A stretch of DNA of 64,000 nucleotides. It comes from Leptospira paudalimensis (GTDB lineage Bacteria; Spirochaetota; Leptospiria; Leptospirales; Leptospiraceae). The position numbers and the translations under genes are program-made. Shown in pieces: positions 48,999-58,579 of this stretch; position 1 is the stretch's first letter, and the number at the start of each line of letters is the position of its first letter. The notes under the pieces were generated by a model. The model was not told where the DNA came from. It ran no database searches and saw nothing but the letters and a program-made list of their open reading frames with translations. The DNA lies in NCBI RefSeq assembly GCF_026151345.1, contig NZ_JAMQPR010000001.1, positions 1,656,231 through 1,720,230 of the forward strand, in the 5' to 3' direction.

Positions 48999-50633
48999 AT
49001 GAAACCAAACAAGAATCGATCGGTATCAGTATATTCATTTGTTTTCAAAACATACCTTCAGTATCTTTACCTTACCAAATGGTTTAAAAAAATTTCCTCT
49101 AAAGAAAAATATGATACAAAACGAATTCTGTTTTTAAAAAAGAAAGGGATCGAAACTAAAAACTTATTTTTTCAATTGGGTGGCGTTTACATCAAAATTG
49201 GCCAATTTGTCAGTAACTTGTTCCATATCCTCCCTGAAGAATTCCTTTGGGAATTACAAGACCTACAGGATAAAATTCCGCCAAGAGACTTCCTTGAAAT
49301 CAATAAGCGTTGGGAATTAGACTTTGGAAAATCAATGTCGGAGATCTTTGAAACATTGGACAAAGAATCTTATGCAAGTGCGTCCACTGCACAAGTCCAT
49401 ATCGGAACTTACCAAAACAAAAAAGTAGCAATTAAAACTTTATACCCAGGGATAGAAGAGACTGCCAAGTCTGATATAAAGACAATTTCTAAAGTTGTAT
49501 GGATCATTGATCGATTTGTCATTAAAATCTCAGGGAAAGAGGTGATTGAACAATTACAATCCATGATCCATGCTGAATTGGATCTTCGAACCGAATTAAA
49601 GAATTTAAAAATCCTCAAACAAATGTTTGCTCTAGAAAAAGATTTTTACATTCCAAATCCCATAGAGGAACTCTGCGGTCGGCATACCTTAGTCACAGAA
49701 TTTGTAGAAGGAAAAAAGATTACTGAATTAGAAGGAGAACCTCTTTATTCCAAACGAAACCCAAATCTAGAAAAATTAATCAAAGCTTATATCTTAATGG
49801 TGTTTGAGTATCGTTTTTTTCATGCAGATCCTCATCCAGGGAACTTGATTTTTATGGAAACGGGAGAATTATGCTTAATTGATTTTGGTGCCGTTCAGTC
49901 AATCTCCGAAGAAGAAACCCAAATCCTCGAACGAATTTTGGTTGGAGCCATGCGGAAAGATTACCATCTCGTTGCCGAATCTATGTATGAATTAGGTGCT
50001 GTAACAGAATCCTTATCGAAAGAAGAACTCACAAAAATTGTAAAATATTCATTGGAAAAACTAAATCGAATTTTAGCGGATACAAACCATTTTAGAAACC
50101 TAAGTTTAGATACATTACGTCCAGGGGATGATCTTCGTTTTTTAAAAGAAATCCAAGTTAGCTTAAAACAATTGTTAGCCAGTTTAAAACTCCCACCAAA
50201 TTTCCTAAGTTTACATAGAGTTTTAGCATTACTGCTCGGAAATTTTTCCTATTTAGATCCAACTCGTTCCATGATTGAATATGCGGAAAAACCATTTTCA
50301 CAAATTGTTCTCAAAGGAAGTAGTTTTAAGAAACTTTGGCGGGATGAAGGAGAAGAGTTTATAACGAGTTTGTTTTCTTTACCCAAAGAACTAAACGATT
50401 TTTTATATAAGTGGAATCGTGGCGAATTTCAGCCTAAGGAAGATCATAAATGGGCAGAACTAAAACTTAGAGAAATTCTCACTTTTGGAATATTAGGTAC
50501 ACTATTTTTCTATTTTGGAATGCATTATGCGGAAAAATTATGGAAAGAACCAAGCATAATATTTTATATACTATCAGGACTTAGTTTCTGGTCACTTGCA
50601 AAATCCAGTCTAAGTTTCTGGAAACTAAAATAA
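48999..50633 (+). CDS. ABC1/UbiB-family atypical kinase
   Basis: 544 residues. KxGQ motif in YIKIGQFVSNLFHILPEEF, the Ala-rich nucleotide loop here SASTAQVHIG, VAIKTLYPG with the Lys, HADPHPGNLIF and LIDFGAVQS. Two hydrophobic segments end the protein (about 495-540), so it is membrane-tethered. Family members support isoprenoid-quinone synthesis; this organism appears to make menaquinone (mqnA in the window), so a ubiquinone role is unlikely. Follows the oxidoreductase gene. Confidence 0.85.
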   Translation: MKPNKNRSVSVYSFVFKTYLQYLYLTKWFKKISSKEKYDTKRILFLKKKGIETKNLFFQLGGVYIKIGQFVSNLFHILPEEFLWELQDLQDKIPPRDFLEINKRWELDFGKSMSEIFETLDKESYASASTAQVHIGTYQNKKVAIKTLYPGIEETAKSDIKTISKVVWIIDRFVIKISGKEVIEQLQSMIHAELDLRTELKNLKILKQMFALEKDFYIPNPIEELCGRHTLVTEFVEGKKITELEGEPLYSKRNPNLEKLIKAYILMVFEYRFFHADPHPGNLIFMETGELCLIDFGAVQSISEEETQILERILVGAMRKDYHLVAESMYELGAVTESLSKEELTKIVKYSLEKLNRILADTNHFRNLSLDTLRPGDDLRFLKEIQVSLKQLLASLKLPPNFLSLHRVLALLLGNFSYLDPTRSMIEYAEKPFSQIVLKGSSFKKLWRDEGEEFITSLFSLPKELNDFLYKWNRGEFQPKEDHKWAELKLREILTFGILGTLFFYFGMHYAEKLWKEPSIIFYILSGLSFWSLAKSSLSFWKLK

Positions 50634-50657
50634 ACGTAAAAAAGAACGAACCTCCGT

Positions 50658-51218
50658 ATGAAATTACCTAACACACCATTTTTTTCTGTTTTTAAACCTG
50701 GTTACTTGGCATTTGTGGCCTTTGGACTTTTTTTAGATTTACTCACTAAATATATCATCATTACAAAGATGTATGCACATGAAAGTATTCCTGTGTTAGG
50801 TGATTTTTTTAGATTATCACTTACTTTTAATACAGGATTTGTGTTTGGATTATTCCAAGACAATGCTTTGCCTTCGTTATTCGCAACTGGATTTGCGATT
50901 GTTTTTTTAATCTTTTATCGGTGGCAAAATTCTGACCTTGGAAATGTTTGGGGTTGGAATTTTGTTATGGCAGGTGCCTTTGGCAATTTTTTAGATAAAT
51001 TTTTTGTCAAAATTCCTGGAACTGGATTTCGATTTGGATTTAGCCCTGAAAAACCTGGGATTGAATTCATCGGTGTTGTCGACTTTTTGGATTTTGAATG
51101 GCCAGACTTCTTACTCTTTGACAGATGGCCTGCATTTAATGTGGCAGATTCTTGTGTATCCATCGGTATTGTAATTTTGTTATTTACAATGGATTGGAAG
51201 GAATTGGATAAAAAATAA
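50658..51218 (+). CDS. lspA: Lipoprotein signal peptidase (SPase II)
   Basis: Cleaves signal peptides of prolipoproteins. 186 residues, four transmembrane helices. Catalytic Asp residues are in [11 protein letters not shown] and [24 protein letters not shown] is the third conserved block. The loop between the two Asp motifs is longer than in E. coli ([12 protein letters not shown]...). In a run with the ABC1 kinase; CTCC precedes the ATG rather than a normal ribosome-binding site. Confidence 0.93.
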   Translation: MKLPNTPFFSVFKPGYLAFVAFGLFLDLLTKYIIITKMYAHESIPVLGDFFRLSLTFNTGFVFGLFQDNALPSLFATGFAIVFLIFYRWQNSDLGNVWGWNFVMAGAFGNFLDKFFVKIPGTGFRFGFSPEKPGIEFIGVVDFLDFEWPDFLLFDRWPAFNVADSCVSIGIVILLFTMDWKELDKK

Positions 51219-51246
51219 TCCAATTCCCGAAAGGAAACAAACGATT

Positions 51247-51286
51247 CCATTTAAGAAAGTTGAAATCAAAACTCCTTCTTAAATGG
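51247..51286. terminator. Long inverted repeat between lspA and the nitrilase-like gene
   Basis: CCATTTAAGAA (51247-51257) and TTCTTAAATGG (51276-51286) are perfect 11-bp arms around 18 bases in a convergent gap (51219-51342). No strong U-run follows on either strand, so terminator is only the likeliest reading. Confidence 0.5.
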
Positions 51287-51342
51287 GAAACAGCTTTTCA
51301 ATTGGTCTTAATTTTTTCGTGTGAGTATTACCGATTGGTAAC

Positions 51343-52053
51343 TTATAATAAATAACTTCTCATCACATTGACGGATAAGGTTTTAAAAACATCCTTATCC
51401 TCTTCAATTTTTCCCACTTTCCAATTGATTCCTGAGGGTGATGCATACAAACTTCTAGCAGGTTTTCCATCGGTAGGACCACAAACTCGGATTAAATGGA
51501 TGTTTCTCTCTTTTGCAAGGTTTTCGTAATCACTTAAATCTTCTTCATAAGTTCGATTCGAACTTGCCGAATCTAAATGGAAAATGATTTCAATATTTTC
51601 CTTTTTGAATTCATCCCAAATGGATTTGTTTTGGATATCTTCACCAAGTAATAATCCGAACCGAAGTCCACCCATAATGAAAATAGATTCCGTTACACCT
51701 TCAGTCACGCCTTGGTCATTCGTTTGGTTTGGAGTTTTTTTCTCATAAAAATCAACTAACACCAGTGATTGGACAATTGGTAAGGCAGCCACCAGTTTTC
51801 CATTTTCATTATTTCGGTAATGGCTACCACCAAGGATCACACCTGAAAATTTCTCAGAAATTTCTAAGATATGATCTTGGTATTCTTTTTCGTGTTTTGT
51901 TCCTTCATTGGGAGATACACTTTGAAACAAGTGTGGGTAACCTTCTGGTAATAATAAAAAATGTGCCTTACTTTGTTGGATTTTTACAATTTCATCATGG
52001 GTAATTCGTTTGTGCAGATTCTTTTGGTAAATTGCGATTTTTATGACTGCCAT
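51343..52053 (-). CDS. Nitrilase-fold protein without catalytic cysteine
   Basis: 236 residues. The fold is that of carbon-nitrogen hydrolases: FLLLPEGYP gives the catalytic Glu (E37), FYEKKTPN the Lys (about 105). The nucleophile block, usually GxxICxD, reads G133-L-L-L-G-E-D139, with Gly137 in place of Cys; no other Cys is near. It is shorter than typical (260-300). So hydrolysis is unlikely; binding or regulation is possible. Its ATG overlaps the stop of the large gene upstream by one base, implying linked function. Confidence 0.72.
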   Translation of the reverse strand: MAVIKIAIYQKNLHKRITHDEIVKIQQSKAHFLLLPEGYPHLFQSVSPNEGTKHEKEYQDHILEISEKFSGVILGGSHYRNNENGKLVAALPIVQSLVLVDFYEKKTPNQTNDQGVTEGVTESIFIMGGLRFGLLLGEDIQNKSIWDEFKKENIEIIFHLDSASSNRTYEEDLSDYENLAKERNIHLIRVCGPTDGKPARSLYASPSGINWKVGKIEEDKDVFKTLSVNVMRSYLL

Positions 52054-53975
52054 TAAAAAGGGTTTCCTTTTGGTAAAATGTCATCATCGGAAAGGTCATC
52101 AATACTGTCTTCATTTGTTTCTTCGAGGTCAGTAGTCTCATTCGAAGTAATATCTGCACCCGCATTTTGAACTTCTGGAGTTCCAGATTCGGAATCATTT
52201 TCCAAATCACTTGCATCGGGAGAATTGTTTTCTTTCGCAGTTTCTGACTCCACTCCAAACGAAGATTTCATTTGTTCAGGAGTTAGTTCAACAAGGCCAC
52301 CGAATAAATCTCCCGTTTCAATACGATCATGCAAAGCAAGTAAGTAACAATAAGCTTCCATGATACATTGTTTGACGGGTTTTTTATTGAGTCGTTTACG
52401 TGACTCCATTGAATCCAATGTCAAAATATCATTCATATTCGCTACAATTTCCTTTTTCCCCTTCATGTCTTTGATGAGGGTGAGAAGTGAGTCTCTTGAC
52501 TTTAAACTAAAGTCTTTAATCGCCATTCGCACTGTTCTGGACTGTCCTGTGCGTTTTTGTTCGATTCCAGTTAGTTTTTTAGAAGCTTCAATGTAATTTG
52601 CACCAGGATTTGCTTTGTGTTTTTCTAATTCTCTTAATATATCGTGGTAAATTCGAAATTGGTCAATGATGGTGCGTGTACTTTCATAAATGTCCAACAT
52701 CTTCTGACGGTAATCAACTTTTACTCCATTTATCGATCCAGGTTTGATATCGATTTTTTTGGTAGTCATCACAAAGGAATATTCATCATCAAATTCGTAA
52801 AAATAGAATAGGGCAAGAAGTGCTTTATCCGCATCGGGAATGTTAGCGTATTCATTTTTTGGATCAAATTTTTTACGCAACTTTGGTATAGAATACATTT
52901 GCATCAAACGTAATCCATAGGCTTGTTCTTTGGATAATGGAACTTCTTCTTCCTTTTTATCCTCTTCCTTGTTTGCGTTTTCTGCTTCTTTATCTTCTTT
53001 TGTTTCTACCGGTTTTCCACCTGGAACATTCTCTCCGGATTTTCTTTGGCCAGGTTTGTCTTCAGGTGTAATGCCTAAAAGATTTTCCATATAACGAGAA
53101 ATAAGCGGGATATTTTTGTTTTCTGCACGAATCACAACTAGATATAACCGATCAAAAAATCCATCAAACAAAGTATCTATTTCTTGCAAAACTTTTCGTT
53201 TTTTGTTCGCATAAATTAGGGCAGGTTTCCCTTCTAACTTTTGTAATTCGTCATAGGCTTGCGAAAACGATTTTTTTAAAGTTTCTTGGTATGGATAAAG
53301 AATGTACATTCTTTTAAACAAAGAGTAAATTTGGTTTTTGACACGTTCAATCGCAACTGGTGATTCAGGTGCTGTCATGATGGGTTCAGTGATATCTGTC
53401 AGTTCTGGGCCATTGTATAATTTTTGCCCCATAGCTAAAAGTTCAATAAGTAATGGGTTTATCCGATCAAGGGCTTTACTAAGTTGTGGTGAAAATTGTT
53501 GGTTTGCGAGTAACTCATTTCCACTGTATTGGAGTTCGATCAGTGCTTGTTTTCCACGGATTGAAAAATCATGCATGAATTTAGGTGTTAGGTCACTTGA
53601 TCCAAAGGAAGTGACTCTTGCTAACCAACATTTTAATTTGACCGAAAACCTTGCGGAAAAACTACTGATTTCTTTTTCGTATTGTGCTTTGGAATCAAGT
53701 TGTGATTTGGAATTAGAAGTATCTTGTTTAGAAGGACTGCCTCCGCCACTTCCACCGCGGTTTCCTTGGCGACTGTCCTCATTTCCTCGAGATACAGTAC
53801 TTTGTCTCAGTTTTGGTTCTGGACGAGTTTTTTTATTGTCATCATCTTTTGGAGGAGTTTTCTCTTTGATGACTTCTCCACCAGCGCTTTTAAACTTATT
53901 GAACATATCCTTTCGTTGGGAATCGTCCAGTTTTCCTACGCCAATGGCCCGCTTGGTATTATCGAAATCGCCCAT
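52053..53975 (-). CDS. Large charged protein, unknown function
   Basis: About 640 residues, no signal peptide or membrane segment. After a short N-terminus (GDFDNTKRAIGVGK) comes a disordered Lys/Pro/Gly/Ser stretch (about 35-100). Helical, aromatic-rich blocks follow (SSFSARFSVKLKCWLARVTSF, KRMYILYPYQETLKKSF, FFDRLYLVVI), broken by an acidic Lys/Glu linker near 335-365, and the protein ends in a strongly acidic tail. I do not recognise a family. ATG 53975 chosen; an in-frame TTG at 54032 is possible. It is divergent from the MoxR-CoxE pair and coupled to the nitrilase-like gene. Confidence 0.75.
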   Translation of the reverse strand: MGDFDNTKRAIGVGKLDDSQRKDMFNKFKSAGGEVIKEKTPPKDDDNKKTRPEPKLRQSTVSRGNEDSRQGNRGGSGGGSPSKQDTSNSKSQLDSKAQYEKEISSFSARFSVKLKCWLARVTSFGSSDLTPKFMHDFSIRGKQALIELQYSGNELLANQQFSPQLSKALDRINPLLIELLAMGQKLYNGPELTDITEPIMTAPESPVAIERVKNQIYSLFKRMYILYPYQETLKKSFSQAYDELQKLEGKPALIYANKKRKVLQEIDTLFDGFFDRLYLVVIRAENKNIPLISRYMENLLGITPEDKPGQRKSGENVPGGKPVETKEDKEAENANKEEDKKEEEVPLSKEQAYGLRLMQMYSIPKLRKKFDPKNEYANIPDADKALLALFYFYEFDDEYSFVMTTKKIDIKPGSINGVKVDYRQKMLDIYESTRTIIDQFRIYHDILRELEKHKANPGANYIEASKKLTGIEQKRTGQSRTVRMAIKDFSLKSRDSLLTLIKDMKGKKEIVANMNDILTLDSMESRKRLNKKPVKQCIMEAYCYLLALHDRIETGDLFGGLVELTPEQMKSSFGVESETAKENNSPDASDLENDSESGTPEVQNAGADITSNETTDLEETNEDSIDDLSDDDILPKGNPF

Positions 53976-54087
53976 ATATTTACTATCGTTCCAATTTCTC
54001 AATATGGGAACCCAATTTCTTTCAAAAAGCAATTTTTAGTAGATTCCCCCGTTTTTCGAAAAAGATTGGAGTCCAAAAGGTAAGACT

Positions 54088-54876
54088 ATGGCAGATTATA
54101 TCCTATCAGATGATTTAAAAGAAGCAGTACAAGTGGCAGAGATCACAAAACGTCCGCTCCTTTTGAAAGGAGAACCTGGAACTGGTAAAACCCTTCTTGC
54201 AAGTTTCCTTGCAGAAACCAAAAATCTCCCTTTTTACCGTTGGCACATCAAATCAACGAGCCTAGCCAAAGAAGGTTTGTATTTTTACGATGCGGTCTCC
54301 AGGCTGAATGACTCTCGTTTCCCTGAAGAAGAAGCTATGAACCGGGTACGTGATGTCAAAAACTACATTCGACTTGGTGCTCTTGGAGAAGCGTTCCTAC
54401 ATCCAAAAAAGTCTGTTGTCCTCATTGATGAAATCGATAAAGCGGACATTGAATTCCCCAATGATTTGTTACTCGAACTTGATAAAATGGAATTTTTTAT
54501 CCCTGAAACCAAAGAACACATTGTAGCGAAAGAACGTCCGATTGTAATCATCACTTCCAATAATGAAAAGGAACTTCCAGATGCGTTTTTACGTCGTTGT
54601 ATTTTCCATTACATCGAATTTCCCAAACGTGAATCGATGAAAGAAATCATCAAAGCCCATTACCCTTCCATAGAAACGGAATTCATGGAAAAAGCACTCG
54701 CCATGTTTTATTCTATACGCAAAATAGAAAGCCTTCGAAAAAAACCATCCACTAGTGAATTATTGGATTGGATCCAAGTATTACTGATTTCGGGAGAGAA
54801 ATTAGAATCGAATAAAATTCCTTTCGCCGGTACTTTATTTAAATCAGAAGACGATTACAGGGTGTACTTAAACTAA
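54088..54876 (+). CDS. MoxR-family AAA+ ATPase
   Basis: 262 residues. Walker A GEPGTGKTLLASFLAE at about 29-44; Walker B VVLIDEIDKAD; sensor 1 IITSNNEKE and arginine finger LRRC. MoxR ATPases act as chaperones with VWA proteins to insert cofactors or activate complexes. The VWA/CoxE gene follows one base after the stop, so they work together. AAGG-type ribosome-binding site. Confidence 0.9.
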   Translation: MADYILSDDLKEAVQVAEITKRPLLLKGEPGTGKTLLASFLAETKNLPFYRWHIKSTSLAKEGLYFYDAVSRLNDSRFPEEEAMNRVRDVKNYIRLGALGEAFLHPKKSVVLIDEIDKADIEFPNDLLLELDKMEFFIPETKEHIVAKERPIVIITSNNEKELPDAFLRRCIFHYIEFPKRESMKEIIKAHYPSIETEFMEKALAMFYSIRKIESLRKKPSTSELLDWIQVLLISGEKLESNKIPFAGTLFKSEDDYRVYLN

Positions 54877-54877
54877 T

Positions 54878-56080
54878 ATGTTCCTCGATTTTTTCTATAA
54901 CCTGCGAAAAGAAACAGTCCCTTGTTCTACGGGAGAACTCATTGCGTTTTTAGAAAGTATTCGTAAACTCACTGACCCCACAGGTTATATTTCCCTCGAG
55001 CAGTTGTATAGGGTAGGAAGGCTTAATTTTGCAAAAGATTTAAAACACTACGATTCTTATGACTTAGCCTTTGGAAAAACATTTGGAAGTTGGAAGGAAC
55101 AAAGGATTCAGTTTCGTGATCTCCTTATGGAATGGTTAGAAGAAAATCTTCCAAAAGATCTTTCGGACGAACAAAAACAAAAAGCACCTAACCTCAGCAT
55201 GGAAGAGGTCATTGAAGAATTAAAAAAACGACTCGCCGAACAAAAAGAACGACATGATGGCGGAAGTAAGTGGGTTGGAACCTCTGGCACCAGTCCTTTT
55301 GGAAATTCCGGATTTAACCCCAACGGGTTATCAATTGGTGGCAATACGGAAGGACAGGGGAATAGGTCTGGTGTTAGCCTTTGGAATGAACGAAAGTACA
55401 AAGCCTATCGGGAAGATGAAATTTTAGACACTCGTTCCATCCAATTAGCTCTGAAGGAACTTCGTTTTTTGAAAAAGGAAGGAAAACGAGAACTCCACGT
55501 TGACAAAACCATTGACAAAACCTGCGAAAATGGCGGTGAGATTGAACTTGTAGAAGAACGAGAGAGAAAAAATTCTCTGAGGCTTGTCCTCATTATGGAC
55601 ATTGGTGGGAGTATGACTCCACATTCAGACAGGGTCAGTAAATTATTCAGTGCAAGCAGAGGTTTGTATCACTTTAAAGAAGTACATAATTATTTTTTCC
55701 ATAATATCTTTCACGAATACCTTTATGCAAATCACGAATTCCAATCACGAATTTCTTTAAAACATTTTGAAGAAAAGTATAGGAAAAATACAAAACTAAT
55801 TTTTGTTGGGGATGCTTACATGGCACCTTACGAACTGATGGGAACACCTTACAATGTCTATGCGTATCATTCCCACTCAAAAGAAGAAAAGGAAAAAAAA
55901 GCGAAGAGTGGTTTGGAGTGTTTGAAAGAATTAGTTGGTTATTTCCCTGATTCTGTTTGGTTAAACCCAGAACCAAAACGTTTTTGGGGGGCACCTACCA
56001 TAGAGGCCATTGAAGATGTTGTACCTATGTTTCCACTGACGATTGAAGGTCTCAGAAAAGCCGTAAAACATCTGGTTTGA
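54878..56080 (+). CDS. CoxE-like protein with von Willebrand A domain
   Basis: 400 residues. N-terminal helical region with STGELIAFLESIRKL, typical of CoxE-like MoxR partners, a flexible Gly/Asn/Ser stretch (about 128-165), then the VWA domain with a metal-ion site LIMDIGGSM (DxGxS). Coupled to the MoxR gene. In carbon monoxide dehydrogenase systems the CoxD-CoxE pair helps build the copper-molybdenum site, but no coxLMS gene is here, so the client is unknown. Confidence 0.87.
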   Translation: MFLDFFYNLRKETVPCSTGELIAFLESIRKLTDPTGYISLEQLYRVGRLNFAKDLKHYDSYDLAFGKTFGSWKEQRIQFRDLLMEWLEENLPKDLSDEQKQKAPNLSMEEVIEELKKRLAEQKERHDGGSKWVGTSGTSPFGNSGFNPNGLSIGGNTEGQGNRSGVSLWNERKYKAYREDEILDTRSIQLALKELRFLKKEGKRELHVDKTIDKTCENGGEIELVEERERKNSLRLVLIMDIGGSMTPHSDRVSKLFSASRGLYHFKEVHNYFFHNIFHEYLYANHEFQSRISLKHFEEKYRKNTKLIFVGDAYMAPYELMGTPYNVYAYHSHSKEEKEKKAKSGLECLKELVGYFPDSVWLNPEPKRFWGAPTIEAIEDVVPMFPLTIEGLRKAVKHLV

Positions 56081-56141
56081 AGAAAAGAATCCTTCAGATT
56101 TGATTCATTTTCTCCTTTGAATTTGTCGTTAATTAGAGTAA

Positions 56142-57488
56142 ATGTCCATTCAAATCTCCATTCCTAGTCTGGTCATTTGTCTCATTAACCTCTGTACACT
56201 TGCGTTTTATTATTCGTTTTATCGTTTCCATTTTTATCGTTTTACAGAAGGATTTTTACAATACACAGCCCTGGCTTTTTCCTTATTTAGCGCAGGGATA
56301 GCCATTGGGTTACAAGCAATGTTATTGCAATTGGTACCGAGTGGTGGACCCGTTTGGAATTCTTTTTTCCTTTCCTCCTTTGTGGAAGAGTTTGCAAAGT
56401 TATTAGGAATTTATCTCTTTTTTAGCAAAAACCAAGATGAGTTCACAGTGACCGATGGAATTTTTTATGGATTGGTTTTGGGTGGAGGATTTGGGTTAGT
56501 TGAAAACATTCTCTATTTTATCAACACTGGACTTTGGTCCCAAGTGTTACGATCCATCACTGCACTTCCCATCCATATGATGAACGGAGGACTTGTTGGT
56601 GCCTTTACCATGATGTTCCTCTTTCATAAAAATCCAGTTTTTAAATGGGGAAATTTGTTCAGCGGATTTTTGATCTGTGTTTTTTTCCATGGGTTGTACA
56701 ATCTTTCGCTTTTCCAAGAAATTGACCTCTTACTCATATTACCCATTTGTATCTTGGCTTTATTTTTTTTACTAGAGGTAACGATTGCAAAATCTAGAAT
56801 CCTAGTTCCAGGCCATATTTTAAAATTAATGGATATGAGTATGGAAGAGTATGAAATCTTAAGTAGACACAATCGTCATGAGGGATGGATCCAAAATGTT
56901 CAAAAACACATTTCCACATCAGGCATTCGTTTATTCCAATACCCAAATTTACGACATACCATTTTAACCATTTTCTTTTTAGTGCCTGGAATTCTTTCTA
57001 TTTATTTGTTATACGATGCACCTGAATGGATTAGTAGAAAATTTCCAGACTTAGCTCTTCAGGATTATTTTGCTCTATTTGTGATGTACCCTATCGTCCT
57101 TGCTTTGATGTTTTTCTTTGCAGGAATTCTAAATCCTTATTTTTTTAGGGATCGAATGCTTGCTGTACCATTATTTAGTTCTGTTGATATGCATGTTGGA
57201 AACAAAGAAGAAAATTCAGCAATTTTCCACATCAAAGCCAATTTGTTTTATTTGCCCACCTCACAAAACTATGAAAAGGAAACAAAAGCTAGTTTTGATT
57301 TATGGTTAGGGCTCAATTGTTTTTCGGGATTAAAAGGAAAAGTCCTTTGGAGCCGTGAAAATGAAGAAGGGAATTGTGGAGTGATGTGCCAACTTGATTC
57401 CATTCCATTTGCATTTTTAATCAAATGGAACTATTTTCGTTTCAAACAGAATTTAAAAAATCTATTTCTTAGGAAAGTACAAGTATAA
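56142..57488 (+). CDS. PrsW-family intramembrane metalloprotease with C-terminal extension
   Basis: 448 residues, about eight to ten transmembrane helices. Metal motifs SFVEEFAKLLGIYL (EExxK), GLVENILYF, LPIHMMNGGLVGAF and FFHGLYNLS are those of PrsW proteases, which cleave anti-sigma factors. After the protease core come two further membrane segments (about 278-330) and a 110-residue soluble tail that I could not identify. It may belong to stress signalling along with the SpoIIE and STAS genes next door; that is inference. Confidence 0.82.
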   Translation: MSIQISIPSLVICLINLCTLAFYYSFYRFHFYRFTEGFLQYTALAFSLFSAGIAIGLQAMLLQLVPSGGPVWNSFFLSSFVEEFAKLLGIYLFFSKNQDEFTVTDGIFYGLVLGGGFGLVENILYFINTGLWSQVLRSITALPIHMMNGGLVGAFTMMFLFHKNPVFKWGNLFSGFLICVFFHGLYNLSLFQEIDLLLILPICILALFFLLEVTIAKSRILVPGHILKLMDMSMEEYEILSRHNRHEGWIQNVQKHISTSGIRLFQYPNLRHTILTIFFLVPGILSIYLLYDAPEWISRKFPDLALQDYFALFVMYPIVLALMFFFAGILNPYFFRDRMLAVPLFSSVDMHVGNKEENSAIFHIKANLFYLPTSQNYEKETKASFDLWLGLNCFSGLKGKVLWSRENEEGNCGVMCQLDSIPFAFLIKWNYFRFKQNLKNLFLRKVQV

Positions 57489-57500
57489 TCGAAATTGGTC

Positions 57501-58553
57501 TCAAAATTTAGATTCAAAACTAAAACCATATTGTAAAAACTCATTTGGTTTTTGTGAATACACATTCAATTGGTTGTAAATTGAGTTTGGTTTGTAATCT
57601 AACATCGGTTTCAAATACACCGCTTGTGAACTTTCTTTATTTGAATCTCTTTGTCCTAAATAAAAACTATCAATAAAACTATATGTCAAAATAGAGGCAA
57701 ACACAACCCCATATATGGTAAACCTTTGCCTATGATAATCATAACGATCATTACCGATGGTATTGGCAAATAAGAATACACGTCCATCTCCAGTAGGGAT
57801 GTATTCAAGGTCTTGGTTGATTGCTTTGACAGACATATTGTATTCATAAGCCATTCCTATACCGGAAAGAAAAGCAGTACCAAACAAAATTGCGGCTTTG
57901 CCATATTTTTTTTCAGAAATAGATGCATATCCTGGGATCACTTTCGGAGTTTCTTCTTTGATAACTTTTGCAATAACCGATTTGTTTTGGTATTCATAGG
58001 ATTCAAAATCGAGTGCTTCCGCAGATTCTATTTTTTTATCCTCTATTTCAAAGTTCATCTTTCCTCTATCGAGGGATTTGTAAGTTCCGAAAATTTCTTT
58101 GTTGCTAAATACCCATCTTCCTTTAGCACCAAATTGGATGTATCGATCGACTGGGAGACCAGATTCTTTTTTAATTTTAAGTGTTGTGATTTTTCGAATG
58201 GGAATTGTTTCCAATTCTAAGGGACTACTTTTTTTGGAAAAACTAGCACTTGTTTTTGTGAGCCTAGTCAGGATTAGATCGCAATCTTCCACGCCGAACG
58301 TTTTGTAATCGGCACAAGCGGGAAGGCCATCATACCCAACATCAATTCCTAACACATCTTCATTGGGGAACTTATATCGTTTGCCTTGGTCCACCCATTC
58401 CACATGAGTAGGGGTTACATTCTGGACTTTTCCATTCAGTACTTCCCCCGATTTTAAGCGGATTTTGTCTGAAAACAGATCTGAACCAAACAGCACCAAC
58501 CCAAGGAAAAAAAGGGTAGGTCCAATCTTACGAATCTTTGCTATGTGGAACAT
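57501..58553 (-). CDS. Exported protein of unknown function
   Basis: 350 residues. Signal peptide with a hydrophobic core (about 11-27), then DKIRLKSGEVLNGKVQNV, a short beta motif often found in leptospiral exported proteins, and a charged beta-rich middle. Two hydrophobic stretches (about 217-235 and 285-302) may be membrane helices. It ends in Phe (FSFESKF). No family assigned. ATG 58553 or TTG-like upstream codon at 58562. Divergent from the HAMP-SpoIIE gene, sharing a palindromic site. Confidence 0.68.
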   Translation of the reverse strand: MFHIAKIRKIGPTLFFLGLVLFGSDLFSDKIRLKSGEVLNGKVQNVTPTHVEWVDQGKRYKFPNEDVLGIDVGYDGLPACADYKTFGVEDCDLILTRLTKTSASFSKKSSPLELETIPIRKITTLKIKKESGLPVDRYIQFGAKGRWVFSNKEIFGTYKSLDRGKMNFEIEDKKIESAEALDFESYEYQNKSVIAKVIKEETPKVIPGYASISEKKYGKAAILFGTAFLSGIGMAYEYNMSVKAINQDLEYIPTGDGRVFLFANTIGNDRYDYHRQRFTIYGVVFASILTYSFIDSFYLGQRDSNKESSQAVYLKPMLDYKPNSIYNQLNVYSQKPNEFLQYGFSFESKF

Positions 58554-58579
58554 TAAAACCAATGGAAATTCTCAATTTT

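Noticed and set aside
53338..54039. A 233-codon open frame on the plus strand
   Set aside because: It is antisense to the large charged protein, has Ser/Leu/Phe-rich shadow composition and no domain; the minus-strand frame overlaps neatly with its downstream neighbour.
57813..58220. A 135-codon plus-strand frame rich in Phe and Cys
   Set aside because: Antisense shadow of the exported protein gene; composition is not protein-like.
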